NCBI RefSeq assembly: GCF_019797745.1
Contig: NZ_VOSI01000001.1
Span: forward strand, 62,001-126,000
Direction of reading: 5' to 3'
DNA length: 64,000 nucleotides
DNA from: Edaphocola aurantiacus
Lineage (GTDB): Bacteria; Bacteroidota; Bacteroidia; Chitinophagales; Chitinophagaceae
Part shown: positions 53,529 to 62,386 of the stretch, one piece after another
Numbering within the stretch: the first letter of the stretch is position 1
Layout: each line of letters opens with the position of its first letter
Notes under the pieces: generated by a model
Databases searched by the model: none
What the model was told of the DNA's origin: nothing
Seen by the model: only the letters and a program-made list of their open reading frames with translations
Program-made: the position numbers and the translations under genes

Positions 53529-56054
53529 ATGAAACTAAATTTTACCCGATTAATTATCGTCCTGCTGACAATGCTATCCGGCACAGCAGGCAAACTTTAT
53601 GCCCAAATTATTACGGTCAACTGTACTGTAAATGCAGGGGGCAATTCCATCATCTGCGGCTCCTCCACTACCCTGACAGGTGGAGTATCCGGTACTGTCG
53701 GCGCGGGCAACCCTACATGGAGCTTCGTATCTGGTCCGACAACTCCTGTGATCACTACTCCCAACAGCCTTACCACAACGGTAACCGGCATGACCGTAAA
53801 CGGAGATTATGTATTCAGCCTCAGCCACCCTTGTGGTACCGGCACAGCTACATCTAATGTAACCATCACCGCACATCCAAGACCAGCCGGCTTTACAGCA
53901 GGATCAGATATTACTACAATCTGTGCCACTACCGGTACCACGAACCTTTCCGGGGTAATCCCAGCCGGTTATACCGGAAGCTGGAGAGCAGTAAATATTT
54001 TCAACCTTGCCCGCTTCAACACCCAGGTATCGACCAATGCACAATTCAGCAGTACAACAACTGCTACACCAACATTCTCCCTGATCAACACAGCAACTCA
54101 TGAAATCGATCCGGCATACTATGCCATACTGAGGATTACTTCGCTGGATGGTATCTGTAGTTATGAAGATACCACTATCGTTCGTTTTGTACCTAATCCA
54201 CAGATCGTCTCTCCGACAACTGTATCCAAATGCCGGAACCCGTCCAACTCACTGGACTTTTACGACTTTCAGTCTACCTCTCCTGCTTTCAGTACTGCTT
54301 ACGCGGGATCAGCAGGTACGGTAGCGAATGGTAATACGGTTACCTTAAATGTGATCAGCCAGCCGGCAGGAGCCAATATGACTTTTTACGCTGTTGAGTT
54401 AAGACGAGTATATTTTACCGGTATGACCATAAATGGTACTTATCAGTTTACCCTGACCGTCACCAACAGTTGTGGTACGTATACGACCCCGACAATATCG
54501 TTTACCTATACGGGCACAACGCCCAGCGATGTCAACTTTGCTCCTGCAGCACACCCCGAACAATATAAGGCATATGCCACCTCAGGAAGCGGAGGTGAGG
54601 TACATTGCACGAATAAAGTCGGCAGTACCACACCAGAATTATTCTATTTCGACATTAACCCTTCTGATCCGGCCACGGTGACCAATACCATTACACCAAG
54701 TGGCTTTTTCCCTCCGGGAGGTGCGCCTACAGTGAGCCTGGCAGGTGCCGGCACCTACAACCGGACCGTAACGGTAACCCCTCCTGCAGGCGGCTGGCAG
54801 ATTGGTACCTATAAGTTCAGCGTAAGCACCTCTAACGGTTCCTGTTCTATCTCACAACCTTACTACATCCATATCTCTGACAATAACCGCCCTGATGTTG
54901 CCGTTTCCGACCAGAGTATATGTTATCCGGGCACCGGCGCTATCTCGGCGACAATACCCCTGCCTGCTATCTATAAGGGAGTAGTCAATAGCAGTTACTT
55001 TCAGGAATTTAACGGCATTTACAGCTTCTCGGTAATCTCTAAACCTGCCGGGTCTGCTACCCCAACCTATACCTCCTCCAACCTGCGCTCTATAACCAGC
55101 ACCTCTACGCTTATCAGTAATCTGGACAAAGCCGGCGATTATGTATTCAGGATTGAGACAGAGCCGGCAACAGCAGGCATCGGTCCGTTCCTGGACCAGG
55201 AATATGCCTGTTCCGGAGCGGCTATGACCGGTACTTTTACGGTACATGTAGAAAATCCGGTCAATGCTAATGCAGGATCAGATCAGTCGGGATTATGTGC
55301 CAACAGTGCAGCTTTACTGGGCAATAATCCAGGTTCCGGCACTGGTGCATGGACCGTCGCGCAGGCTCCAACAGGCGCTGTACCGGTTATTGCCTCAACA
55401 TCCAGTTTCTCTACGGTGGCAAATAATATGGATTCTGTGGGTACTTATCGCTTTGTATGGACCATAAGCAGTCCGATGGGAGGCTGTGTGAGCAGAGATA
55501 CAGTGGCGTACCAGGTAACCTGTCCGCTGCCGGTACAACTGCTGCGCTTCGAAGCCATAAAGCAACCAAACAGTGTACTGCTGGAATGGTTAACTGCTGC
55601 GGAGCAAAACAGCTGGGGATTTGATATCGAAAGAAGTACAGACAGCAAGGACTGGAACATTATTGGTTCGGTACGCAGTAATGCAGCTGTGTCGCAGGGC
55701 AGGTATACTTATACCGATCAGCAACCGGTTTACGGAGATAATTTCTATCGCCTGAAACAAAAAGATCATGATGGTGCATATGCATACAGCCCGGTAAGAA
55801 TAGTAAAGTATAGTCAGAACAATGGCATCACTCTATACCCTAACCCAGCCCGTGAATCGGTAACGATCAATGGCCTGAAAGGTACTGAAACCGTAACAGT
55901 GTACAATACCAATGGTCAGGTGGTATATACCGGCAACACAAAAACAGGCGCTGTACAGGTAAATATGAAGCATTTGCCTGCTGGTGTATACTTATGCATC
56001 GTGGCAGACCAGACAGGTGCTCAGTTATCCAGATCATCGTTTGTGAAAGAATAG
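53529..56054 (+). CDS. Large secreted Ig/PKD-like protein with type IX sorting domain
   Basis: The 841 residues start with a signal peptide (MKLNFTRLIIVLLTMLSGTAGKLYAQ). The body is a chain of Ser/Thr/Gly-rich beta-sandwich-like modules of Ig or PKD type; several have the pattern GDYVFSL, GTYQFTLTVTN or GTYRFVWTIS near their ends (for example around residues 90, 305 and 640). A final fibronectin-like segment (LEWLTAAEQNSWGFDIERS, then NFYRLKQKDHDGAYAYS) precedes the type A sorting domain (LYPNPARES, YNTNGQVVY, LPAGVYLCIV). It is a cell-surface or adhesin-like T9SS cargo; the ligand is unknown. A hairpin follows. Confidence 0.85.
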   Translation: MKLNFTRLIIVLLTMLSGTAGKLYAQIITVNCTVNAGGNSIICGSSTTLTGGVSGTVGAGNPTWSFVSGPTTPVITTPNSLTTTVTGMTVNGDYVFSLSHPCGTGTATSNVTITAHPRPAGFTAGSDITTICATTGTTNLSGVIPAGYTGSWRAVNIFNLARFNTQVSTNAQFSSTTTATPTFSLINTATHEIDPAYYAILRITSLDGICSYEDTTIVRFVPNPQIVSPTTVSKCRNPSNSLDFYDFQSTSPAFSTAYAGSAGTVANGNTVTLNVISQPAGANMTFYAVELRRVYFTGMTINGTYQFTLTVTNSCGTYTTPTISFTYTGTTPSDVNFAPAAHPEQYKAYATSGSGGEVHCTNKVGSTTPELFYFDINPSDPATVTNTITPSGFFPPGGAPTVSLAGAGTYNRTVTVTPPAGGWQIGTYKFSVSTSNGSCSISQPYYIHISDNNRPDVAVSDQSICYPGTGAISATIPLPAIYKGVVNSSYFQEFNGIYSFSVISKPAGSATPTYTSSNLRSITSTSTLISNLDKAGDYVFRIETEPATAGIGPFLDQEYACSGAAMTGTFTVHVENPVNANAGSDQSGLCANSAALLGNNPGSGTGAWTVAQAPTGAVPVIASTSSFSTVANNMDSVGTYRFVWTISSPMGGCVSRDTVAYQVTCPLPVQLLRFEAIKQPNSVLLEWLTAAEQNSWGFDIERSTDSKDWNIIGSVRSNAAVSQGRYTYTDQQPVYGDNFYRLKQKDHDGAYAYSPVRIVKYSQNNGITLYPNPARESVTINGLKGTETVTVYNTNGQVVYTGNTKTGAVQVNMKHLPAGVYLCIVADQTGAQLSRSSFVKE

Positions 56055-56083
56055 TATAAATACACAAAAAAATCCATCACACA

Positions 56084-56115
56084 AAGGTTCCGCGGTAATT
56101 GCCGCGGAACCTTTC
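56084..56115. terminator. 13-bp hairpin terminator
   Basis: Arms 56084-56096 and 56103-56115 pair perfectly around a 6-base loop after the T9SS cargo stop. Confidence 0.8.
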
Positions 56116-56282
56116 TACTTAAACCATTTTAATAATACAACTAATATTATAAAATACCACCATATTTGCACGGATAAAATAGGGGTGTTTTTACGCTAAA
56201 GATCAATGTAACATCATGTTATTTTTGTACTGTATTGCAGTACCAAAAAAAACGGTTACTATAACATTTAAATACTAAAGTT

Positions 56283-57017
56283 ATGACCAGGAACAAGAAA
56301 TACAGGATCAGCGGCCGGGTGTCGTACCTGATGTATTTGGCAATAATCCTTTTGTTTGCCCGATGCGAACCGACAGAAATTACGCCTAAGGATGAAGGAG
56401 GCTATTGCTTCGTTTCCAGTTTTGGCGGGCTCGGACAACTTTATAAATCTTCCGGAAATCAGCAACTGGATCAATGGCATTACGGAGAATACAACAACCT
56501 GGCACAGAAATTCGGAGTGATGCCTGATATCTATTTCTACACTGATAATAGTGGGGCCAATGCCTACTTTACAGAGCAGGTGTCTAATAACCAATATCCT
56601 GATGGCACGGTGGCTATAGGTTTCAACCTGATCAATAAAGAATTCGCCAATTCTCCTACTAATAGCGGGATCAGTATTGCCATAATCATGGCACATGAAT
56701 TCGGGCATTGTGTCGATGCCAAATACAAGGTTTACTCAAGCCATTCATTTCGAAATGAGCTATTTGCAGATTATCTGGCAGGATGCTATCTACACCTGAA
56801 AAGTATGGCCGTTGGAGATCAGTATGTTGGTGAGGTAGCGAGCTCTTTTTATGCCATCGGGGACTATAGTTTCAATGATCCCGGGCATCATGGCACACCA
56901 GAGCAGCGAAGAAGCTGTCTGATGTCGGGCTACAATTTTTCAAAAAGCAAGGTAGGTATCGGATATGGACTGCCGGAAGCGATTAATAATGCCAAGAATT
57001 ATGTGGCACAATTTTAA
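56283..57017 (+). CDS. Lipoprotein with neutral zinc metallopeptidase (YpfJ-like) domain
   Basis: The 244 residues start with a basic, hydrophobic signal ending in a lipobox-like LLFARC (Cys28). The zinc site is IIMAHEFGHCVDAK (HExxH at 138-142) with a third ligand in NELFADYLAGCYL (158-170). The late GHHGTPEQRRSCLMSGYNF matches the family pattern HGTSEQR...GF of YpfJ/COG2321-like neutral peptidases. It should sit on the periplasmic face of the inner or outer membrane. Substrate unknown. It stands between two terminators and is monocistronic. Confidence 0.8.
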   Translation: MTRNKKYRISGRVSYLMYLAIILLFARCEPTEITPKDEGGYCFVSSFGGLGQLYKSSGNQQLDQWHYGEYNNLAQKFGVMPDIYFYTDNSGANAYFTEQVSNNQYPDGTVAIGFNLINKEFANSPTNSGISIAIIMAHEFGHCVDAKYKVYSSHSFRNELFADYLAGCYLHLKSMAVGDQYVGEVASSFYAIGDYSFNDPGHHGTPEQRRSCLMSGYNFSKSKVGIGYGLPEAINNAKNYVAQF

Positions 57018-57049
57018 GGAGATCAACAGTTGTAATGAGAGACCTAAAA

Positions 57050-57079
57050 AAAAGTCCGCAGCTATTGCTGCGGACTTTT
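57050..57079. terminator. 13-bp bidirectional hairpin terminator
   Basis: Arms 57050-57062 and 57067-57079 pair perfectly, with A- and T-runs outside, between the convergent peptidase and L,D-transpeptidase-like genes. Confidence 0.85.
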
Positions 57080-57130
57080 AACTATTGCTCAAGCATATTT
57101 GTATGCGCCAAAAGCAACCAATACTAAAGT

Positions 57131-58006
57131 TCAATTAAAGTACATCTCTGCGGGCACCGGTTTCTTTTCCACCGGCAATTTCGGGGCTACCGGCTTGGCT
57201 ACAGTGTCTCTCGTTTCCTGTGCGTTTTCTGCCAGCATTCTTGGTTCATTAGGGTTGAACATATCCTCCATTTTAACTTTAGGAGATTTGTTCAGCCATT
57301 TTGAACTGGCCAGGTACTTACGGTTTGACGTATAAATGAATAAAGCGGTACCGCCCTTGATATTATCAATAATAGGACGGGTAAGCTCTACCGGTAATGC
57401 CGGGCATCCCCAGCTGCGACCCAGGCGTTGATTGCCTTTAATAAAATCGTAGCTGACATAATCTGCTCCGTGTATTACCACTGCCCTGCTAAATGCCTGG
57501 TCATTATACCCGACATCTTTACCCTGCAATTTCAAAGAATATCCTTTATCACCATAGTATGTATTATCGGTTACATAAAAACCCATACTGCTTTGATGAG
57601 AATTCTCTACATTAGAAAAGTTTGTTGCAAACTCTTCGCCACTGCCCTGGCCGTGTGCGACCAGAGAATTAAACAGCACTTTTTTCTTTTTCAGGTCAAT
57701 CACCCACAGGCGCGGAACGTTAGAAGAAAGACTAAAGTCACAAATGGTTAAAACGTCATGGTCATTTAACTGACCACTTTGTTTCAGATTCAGGTAGCCC
57801 TGATATCCTTTCAGGAACACTTCTTTGGATAATTTACGGAAACTTCCGAAGTTAATTTCCTGATAAATACGGGTTGCGTTATCTTCTACCATTTTGGTAG
57901 ATGTAGGTATTACCAAACCCTCTGCAATTACGTTCGACACCGGAATGATGTGTACTGATAAAAAAAGAATAAATGCCTTTACCCAGTTTTTAGTTTGTAT
58001 CATCAA
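57131..58006 (-). CDS. Murein L,D-transpeptidase catalytic domain protein (YkuD-like)
   Basis: A 291-residue exported protein with an N-terminal signal (WVKAFILFLSVHIIPVSNVIA). The central domain contains LWVIDLKKKKVLFNSLVAHGQGSG, VIHGADYVSYDFIKGNQRLGRSWGCPALP and TALFIYTSNRKYL. The HG...SWGCPALP pattern gives the catalytic His and Cys (Cys near residue 200) of the YkuD-like family of the type common in Bacteroidota. It would cross-link peptidoglycan or trim it. The C-terminal 50 residues are Pro/Lys-rich and probably flexible. The gene is divergent from the polyprenyl synthetase. Confidence 0.87.
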   Translation of the reverse strand: MMIQTKNWVKAFILFLSVHIIPVSNVIAEGLVIPTSTKMVEDNATRIYQEINFGSFRKLSKEVFLKGYQGYLNLKQSGQLNDHDVLTICDFSLSSNVPRLWVIDLKKKKVLFNSLVAHGQGSGEEFATNFSNVENSHQSSMGFYVTDNTYYGDKGYSLKLQGKDVGYNDQAFSRAVVIHGADYVSYDFIKGNQRLGRSWGCPALPVELTRPIIDNIKGGTALFIYTSNRKYLASSKWLNKSPKVKMEDMFNPNEPRMLAENAQETRDTVAKPVAPKLPVEKKPVPAEMYFN

Positions 58007-58152
58007 ATAAAATTTTCTGTTGGTTAATATTCAAAGTTAAAAAATATATTAGAAATATCCCCCCTTTAGGGGGAAATTTTAACATATTAGCCCATCGCTC
58101 TCACAAAGATTGTTTACTTTCGCAACGGACATTTATCTCTCTGAAATCCTTT

Positions 58153-59124
58153 ATGATGCAGTCTTTCCAGCACCACGCTCAGGCTTTTGAGCAGTTTTTA
58201 CAGGAGCAGCAACTCTTCTCCCGCGAACCCCGGAATTTATATGAACCTTGCAGTTATATATTATCGATTGGCGGTAAGAGAATCAGACCATCGGTATGCC
58301 TTATGGCCGCTGCCTTATACAAAGGCATTACACCAGATGTATATTGGGGTGCTGCAGCCATAGAGCTGTTTCATAATTTCACCCTCATACATGATGATAT
58401 TATGGATAATGCCCCGCTGCGTCGTGGCAAGACTACCGTTCATGAGTTATACAGCACCACTACAGCTATCCTATCCGGCGATGTGATGAACATTATGGCA
58501 TTCCAGTGCCTGGAAAGGGTAAAACCAGCGTTAATACCCGTTTTGCTGGGCATTTTTAACCGTACAGCAATAGAGGTATGTGAGGGGCAGCAACTGGATA
58601 TGGATTTTGAACAGCAGGACAATGTTACTGAAGAGGCTTATATCCACATGATTGCGCAGAAGACGGCTGTATTACTGGCCTGCAGTATGCAGATCGGCGC
58701 ACTGATAGCCGGTGCGACTGAAGAAGATGCAGCCCGCCTGTACACCTTCGGAAAGAACCTGGGTATTGCCTTCCAGCTACAGGACGACTACCTGGATACT
58801 TTTGGTGATGGCGATAAAGTAGGCAAACAAATAGGCGGAGATATACAGGCCAATAAAAAAACCTTCCTGGCGATTACCGCTATGCTACAGGCAAGCGATA
58901 CGCAGAAAACAGCCATAAATATACTGGCACATGGGCATGGTCCTGCTAAAGTGCAGGATACCATTCAGTTGTACAATACCTTGAGTGTAGGATCTATCTG
59001 CAAACAAGCGATAGACGCTTATACGCAAAAGGCATTACAGGCGCTGAACGAAGTGCAGGTACCGGATGAAAAGAAAGCACCGTTCCGCGAACTGGTACAA
59101 TTCCTCATCAACAGAGATTACTAA
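58153..59124 (+). CDS. Polyprenyl (isoprenyl) diphosphate synthase
   Basis: A trans-type prenyl transferase of 323 residues that elongates allylic diphosphates with isopentenyl diphosphate. The first Asp-rich motif is LIHDDIMDNAPLRRGKTTVH (near residue 80; DDxxD spelled DDIMD), the second is FQLQDDYLDTFGD (near 212), and SIGGKRIRP is at the start. Chain length cannot be told; in Bacteroidota such enzymes make geranylgeranyl, farnesyl or longer diphosphates for menaquinone or carotenoid routes. The MenG enzyme that uses a long-chain menaquinone precursor is encoded elsewhere in the window. A dispersed repeat follows directly. Confidence 0.92.
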   Translation: MMQSFQHHAQAFEQFLQEQQLFSREPRNLYEPCSYILSIGGKRIRPSVCLMAAALYKGITPDVYWGAAAIELFHNFTLIHDDIMDNAPLRRGKTTVHELYSTTTAILSGDVMNIMAFQCLERVKPALIPVLLGIFNRTAIEVCEGQQLDMDFEQQDNVTEEAYIHMIAQKTAVLLACSMQIGALIAGATEEDAARLYTFGKNLGIAFQLQDDYLDTFGDGDKVGKQIGGDIQANKKTFLAITAMLQASDTQKTAINILAHGHGPAKVQDTIQLYNTLSVGSICKQAIDAYTQKALQALNEVQVPDEKKAPFRELVQFLINRDY

Positions 59125-59130
59125 TGTGCC

Positions 59131-59212
59131 CGTCATTTCGAGCGAGCGCAGCGGTGCCGAGAAATCTCTGATCGCTGCAAGAGGAGATGTCTCCACGCTG
59201 GTCGACATGACG
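59131..59212. repeat. Dispersed palindromic repeat (single copy)
   Basis: This 82-base unit is bounded by CGTCAT and ATGACG and contains GAGAAATCTC and GAGATGTCTC blocks. The same blocks recur in the array at 61948-62287. It lies seven bases after the polyprenyl synthase stop. Confidence 0.65.
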
Positions 59213-59247
59213 ATCATTAAAATATTGCGACAAATACGACAATGGGC

Positions 59248-61458
59248 TTATAAAATATATAAGCCCATTTCTTTTAAGTCTTTTATCGTAGGGCCTTCCA
59301 GTAAAGGCATAATATCGGTATGGTGGTTTTGCATGAAATGGTCTTGCAGTGCACCTACGGTCATGGCCTGGTTACTTACATGACAGCGCTCCAGCAATTC
59401 CTGAATCAGCTTACCCTCAGCAGGGGTTACATTTAGCTCCAGGGCACTGCGCTTTTGCTGGAAGACCAGCTGTGCACGGGTCACAATCTTACCTTTATGT
59501 TTCTGATGATTTACCTCCAGTTGCGGCGGCTTACCCGTCCATACAATCTTAGTGCTCGGGCGTAATGGCGGCTCCGGTGCTTCGGCCAGACTGCGTTCTA
59601 TATAATCCGGAGCAATGGTTGGTCTTTTCACCCGGAAGTCAAACCAGTCCTGCAGTGGGAAGTCGAAACAGATACCATGCATGTAATTATACAGCGCCTT
59701 TTTCAGGCCACCAGCATAACGGCTATGATCTGCTCCCGTTTCATCTATATGCGGCAGGTCATTATTGGCAAATGCCCCTACTCCCTCCAGCACATTTTTC
59801 ACTTTAAAGAGCTCAGGATTCATACCCACCGGGCTGTGTGCCGTCATGGCAAACTGGTGCCAGAAACCCGATTGTACCACATTCAGTTCAAATAACTGGC
59901 GTACCACCTCCAGGCTATCGATCGTCTCCTGCTCGGTCTGTGTAGGGAAGCCGTACATCAGGTAGGCATGTACCATAATGCCCGCTTCGGTAAAGCTATC
60001 GGCCACCTTAGCCACCTGGGCTACGGTTACCCCTTTCTTGATTAGTTGTAACAATCGGTCAGAGGCGACTTCCAGCCCGCCCGATACCGCTATACAGCCC
60101 GAGGCCGCCAACAGGCGACACAAATCAGGGGTAAAGCTTTTTTCGAAACGGATATTGGTCCACCAGGTAATGGTCAGCTTACGGCGCAGGATCTCCAGTG
60201 CAACCTCCCGCATGAGCGCAGGCGGTGCTGCCTCATCGACAAAGTGGAAGCCATGCTGTCCCGTCTCGCTGATCAGCTGCTCCATACGATCGACCAGCAC
60301 TACAGCCGTAGTAGCTTCGTAATTTTTAATATAATCGAGCGAGATGTCGCAGAAGGTACATTTGCCCCAATAGCAGCCATGTGCAAGGGTCAGCTTGTTC
60401 CAGCGGCCATCGCTCCAGAGGCGGTGCATCGGATTGGCCACCTCTATAACGGACAGATAGCGATCCAGTGGCAGGTCTCCGTAATCGGGTGTACCCACAT
60501 CGGCCTGCTTATAATCTCCGGCTATGGTGCCGTTGTAGTATTGTACCACACCCTCCTCATCCAAAGCAAAGGTGCGCTTGAGGAAGTGTATGTCCCGCTT
60601 GCCCTCCAGCATCTCGATCAGGTGCAACACGGTCGCCTCGCCATCGTCGAGGGTTACGTAGTCCAGAAACTCGAATACCCGGGCATCACTCAGGCTGCGC
60701 AGCTCGGTATTGGCATAACCGCCACCGAGGCATATTTTGATCTCGGGATGATGTTGTTTGATATATTGTCCGCAGCGCAGACCACTGTATAGGTTTCCGG
60801 GAAATGGTGCCGAAAGACCCATCAAGGTAGGCTTGTACAGCGCCAGTTGCTCCTCCAGTATGCGCAGCAGAATGCGATCGGTAAAGGTAGGGGGTGCCTT
60901 TAAGGCATTATACAGATCATCAAAAGAGCGTGCACTGCTGGCCAGTCGCTCGGCATACCGGCTGAACCCGAACAGCGGATCGACGGTGGCAATGATGAGG
61001 TCTGAAATATCTTCTAAATATAAAGTAGCCAGGTGTCGTGCTTTGTCGCGGATACCCAGTGTACCAAAGGCCCACTCCAGGTCGGCCACCTGCTCAAACC
61101 TTCCGGCCTCGGGCAGGTAATTGCCGGTACAGATGGCATAAGACAGTGTAGGGTTACGGTCCTGCAGAAAGGCTATGACCGGGTCTATCGTGTGCAGATA
61201 ATCCTCTTTCAGGGTCATGATGCGGGCAATATTGCCATCCAACACATAACCGCCGGCCTCGATCTCGGTAAACAAGGATTCCAGCCCCTTTGCAGAAAAC
61301 AACTCGTTGATCACCAGTATACCCAGATCGGCCTGGTGCGACTCAATGTCTTTGGTATTCAGAAAACCTTTGAGGTAAGCAGTAGCCGGGTATGGGGTAT
61401 TGAGCTGTGTAAACGGAGGGGTGACCAGGAAAACGGATTGTTGCACGGGACGCATCAT
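59248..61458 (-). CDS. B12-binding domain radical SAM protein
   Basis: I start at the ATG at 61458 (MMRPVQQSVFLVTPPFTQLN), just after a -7 element, giving 736 residues; the longer frame upstream has no typical features. About residues 1-290 form a cobalamin-binding-like region (LMGLSAPFPGNLYSGLRCGQYIKQHHPEIKICLGGG). The radical SAM core begins with TLAHGCYWGKCTFCDIS near residue 365: the iron-sulfur cysteines have CX4CX2C spacing instead of CX3CX2C. SGGLEVASDRLLQLIKKG and AYLMYGFPTQTEQET are typical later motifs. The reaction is unknown; relatives include methylases and ring-forming enzymes. No precursor or partner gene is adjacent. Confidence 0.85.
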   Translation of the reverse strand: MMRPVQQSVFLVTPPFTQLNTPYPATAYLKGFLNTKDIESHQADLGILVINELFSAKGLESLFTEIEAGGYVLDGNIARIMTLKEDYLHTIDPVIAFLQDRNPTLSYAICTGNYLPEAGRFEQVADLEWAFGTLGIRDKARHLATLYLEDISDLIIATVDPLFGFSRYAERLASSARSFDDLYNALKAPPTFTDRILLRILEEQLALYKPTLMGLSAPFPGNLYSGLRCGQYIKQHHPEIKICLGGGYANTELRSLSDARVFEFLDYVTLDDGEATVLHLIEMLEGKRDIHFLKRTFALDEEGVVQYYNGTIAGDYKQADVGTPDYGDLPLDRYLSVIEVANPMHRLWSDGRWNKLTLAHGCYWGKCTFCDISLDYIKNYEATTAVVLVDRMEQLISETGQHGFHFVDEAAPPALMREVALEILRRKLTITWWTNIRFEKSFTPDLCRLLAASGCIAVSGGLEVASDRLLQLIKKGVTVAQVAKVADSFTEAGIMVHAYLMYGFPTQTEQETIDSLEVVRQLFELNVVQSGFWHQFAMTAHSPVGMNPELFKVKNVLEGVGAFANNDLPHIDETGADHSRYAGGLKKALYNYMHGICFDFPLQDWFDFRVKRPTIAPDYIERSLAEAPEPPLRPSTKIVWTGKPPQLEVNHQKHKGKIVTRAQLVFQQKRSALELNVTPAEGKLIQELLERCHVSNQAMTVGALQDHFMQNHHTDIMPLLEGPTIKDLKEMGLYIL

Positions 61459-61477
61459 ATTATTATTCAACAATATG

Positions 61478-61485
61478 CAAAGATA
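61478..61485 (-). promoter_or_regulatory. -7 element of the radical SAM gene
   Basis: TATCTTTG on the minus strand matches TAnnTTTG, 20 bases before the chosen ATG. It supports the ATG at 61458 over the longer frame. The -33 region is weak. Confidence 0.5.
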
Positions 61486-61572
61486 TGCCTTTTTGCTGAG
61501 GCATACACGAGGGGCGGCTGTTGTACTTCTAGGCACACGCGATGGCGCGTGCGCTAGCGGGAGCCAAAACAT

Positions 61573-61947
61573 AAATCTATCTACCCTTTAGATAAATGAA
61601 TCCACACCAAACCTGAATCGACGCGCAAAAAAACTAAATGATATTTAGCTTTTGGGTGGCCGGGAGTACCTTTTTATGGAATGCACGCAGCTTTTTAAGA
61701 AATGAAATTAAGCAAAAAGCTGCGGGAATGGAGCTTTTTACCCCTCGCGCACAGCTTTTATATACCCTCTATTGTGCTTTGGGGTCGCTTCATTGTGCTT
61801 TTGACTAAATTGAATTGAGCTTTTTATCGCGTTCATTAAGGTTTGGGGTAGCCGGGGGTACCTCTGTGGTGGGGTCATGAGGTATGCGAGGACACGCGCT
61901 TGGGAGCGCGCGCCAGCATCGAAGGGTACTTTATGCACAACATTATC
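61573..61947. other. Gene-free region with degenerate internal repeats
   Basis: No credible gene is present; the minus-strand frame at 61738-61938 looks spurious. An imperfect direct repeat (around 61659-61680 and 61852-61874), several copies of AGCTTTTTA-like blocks and GC-rich blocks with CGCG give the stretch a decayed-repeat look. Confidence 0.4.
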
Positions 61948-62287
61948 ACTTCGAGTGCCTCAGCGAACGGGTTACGTCCCTTCGTGATGTCGATCGTATG
62001 GAGACATCTCCTCTCTTATTATGAATTGAGATTTCTCGACTACACTTCGTTGCGCTCGAAATGACGAGTACGATCGCTTCGTCATATCGACTGTAGCGTA
62101 GCGGAATGGAGATATCTCATGATTGAAGGAAAGATTGATGAGATTTCTCGACTACACTTCGTTGCGCTCGAAATGACGGGTACGATCGCTTCGTCATATC
62201 GACTGTAGCGTAGCGGAATGGAGATATCTCCTTTTATAATTAAGAATGGAGATTTCTCGGCTACACTTCGTTACGCTCGAAATGACG
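61948..62287. repeat. Tandem array of an interspersed palindromic repeat (about 110-bp units)
   Basis: A block beginning GAGATTTCTCG and ending in CGAAATGACG occurs at 62028-62066, 62140-62178 and 62249-62287, so the spacing is 112 and 109 bases. Between the blocks is a second conserved part ending in GGAGATATCTC. A more diverged half-unit lies at 61948-62010. Related sequence is at 59131-59212. These look like non-autonomous dispersed repeats of the kind found between genes in some Bacteroidota. Confidence 0.75.
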
Positions 62288-62337
62288 GAAAGAATGTACT
62301 CCAGGCGAGGGTTGGCCAACAATAGACGAAACAAAAA

Positions 62338-62359
62338 GCCCTTCCTGCTGAGGAAGGGC
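62338..62359. terminator. Hairpin terminator of the TonB-dependent receptor gene
   Basis: Arms 62338-62346 and 62351-62359 pair perfectly around a 4-base loop; on the minus strand a T-run follows. It lies about 30 bases past the receptor stop. Confidence 0.75.
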
Positions 62360-62386
62360 CTTGTATATAGTTATAGGATTGAATGC

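Noticed and set aside
61738-61938. 66-codon minus-strand frame
   Set aside because: It lies in the repeat-rich gene-free region and has low-quality composition.
61948-62287. Possible CRISPR array
   Set aside because: Units are about 110 bp, imperfect, and their intervening sequence is also repeated.
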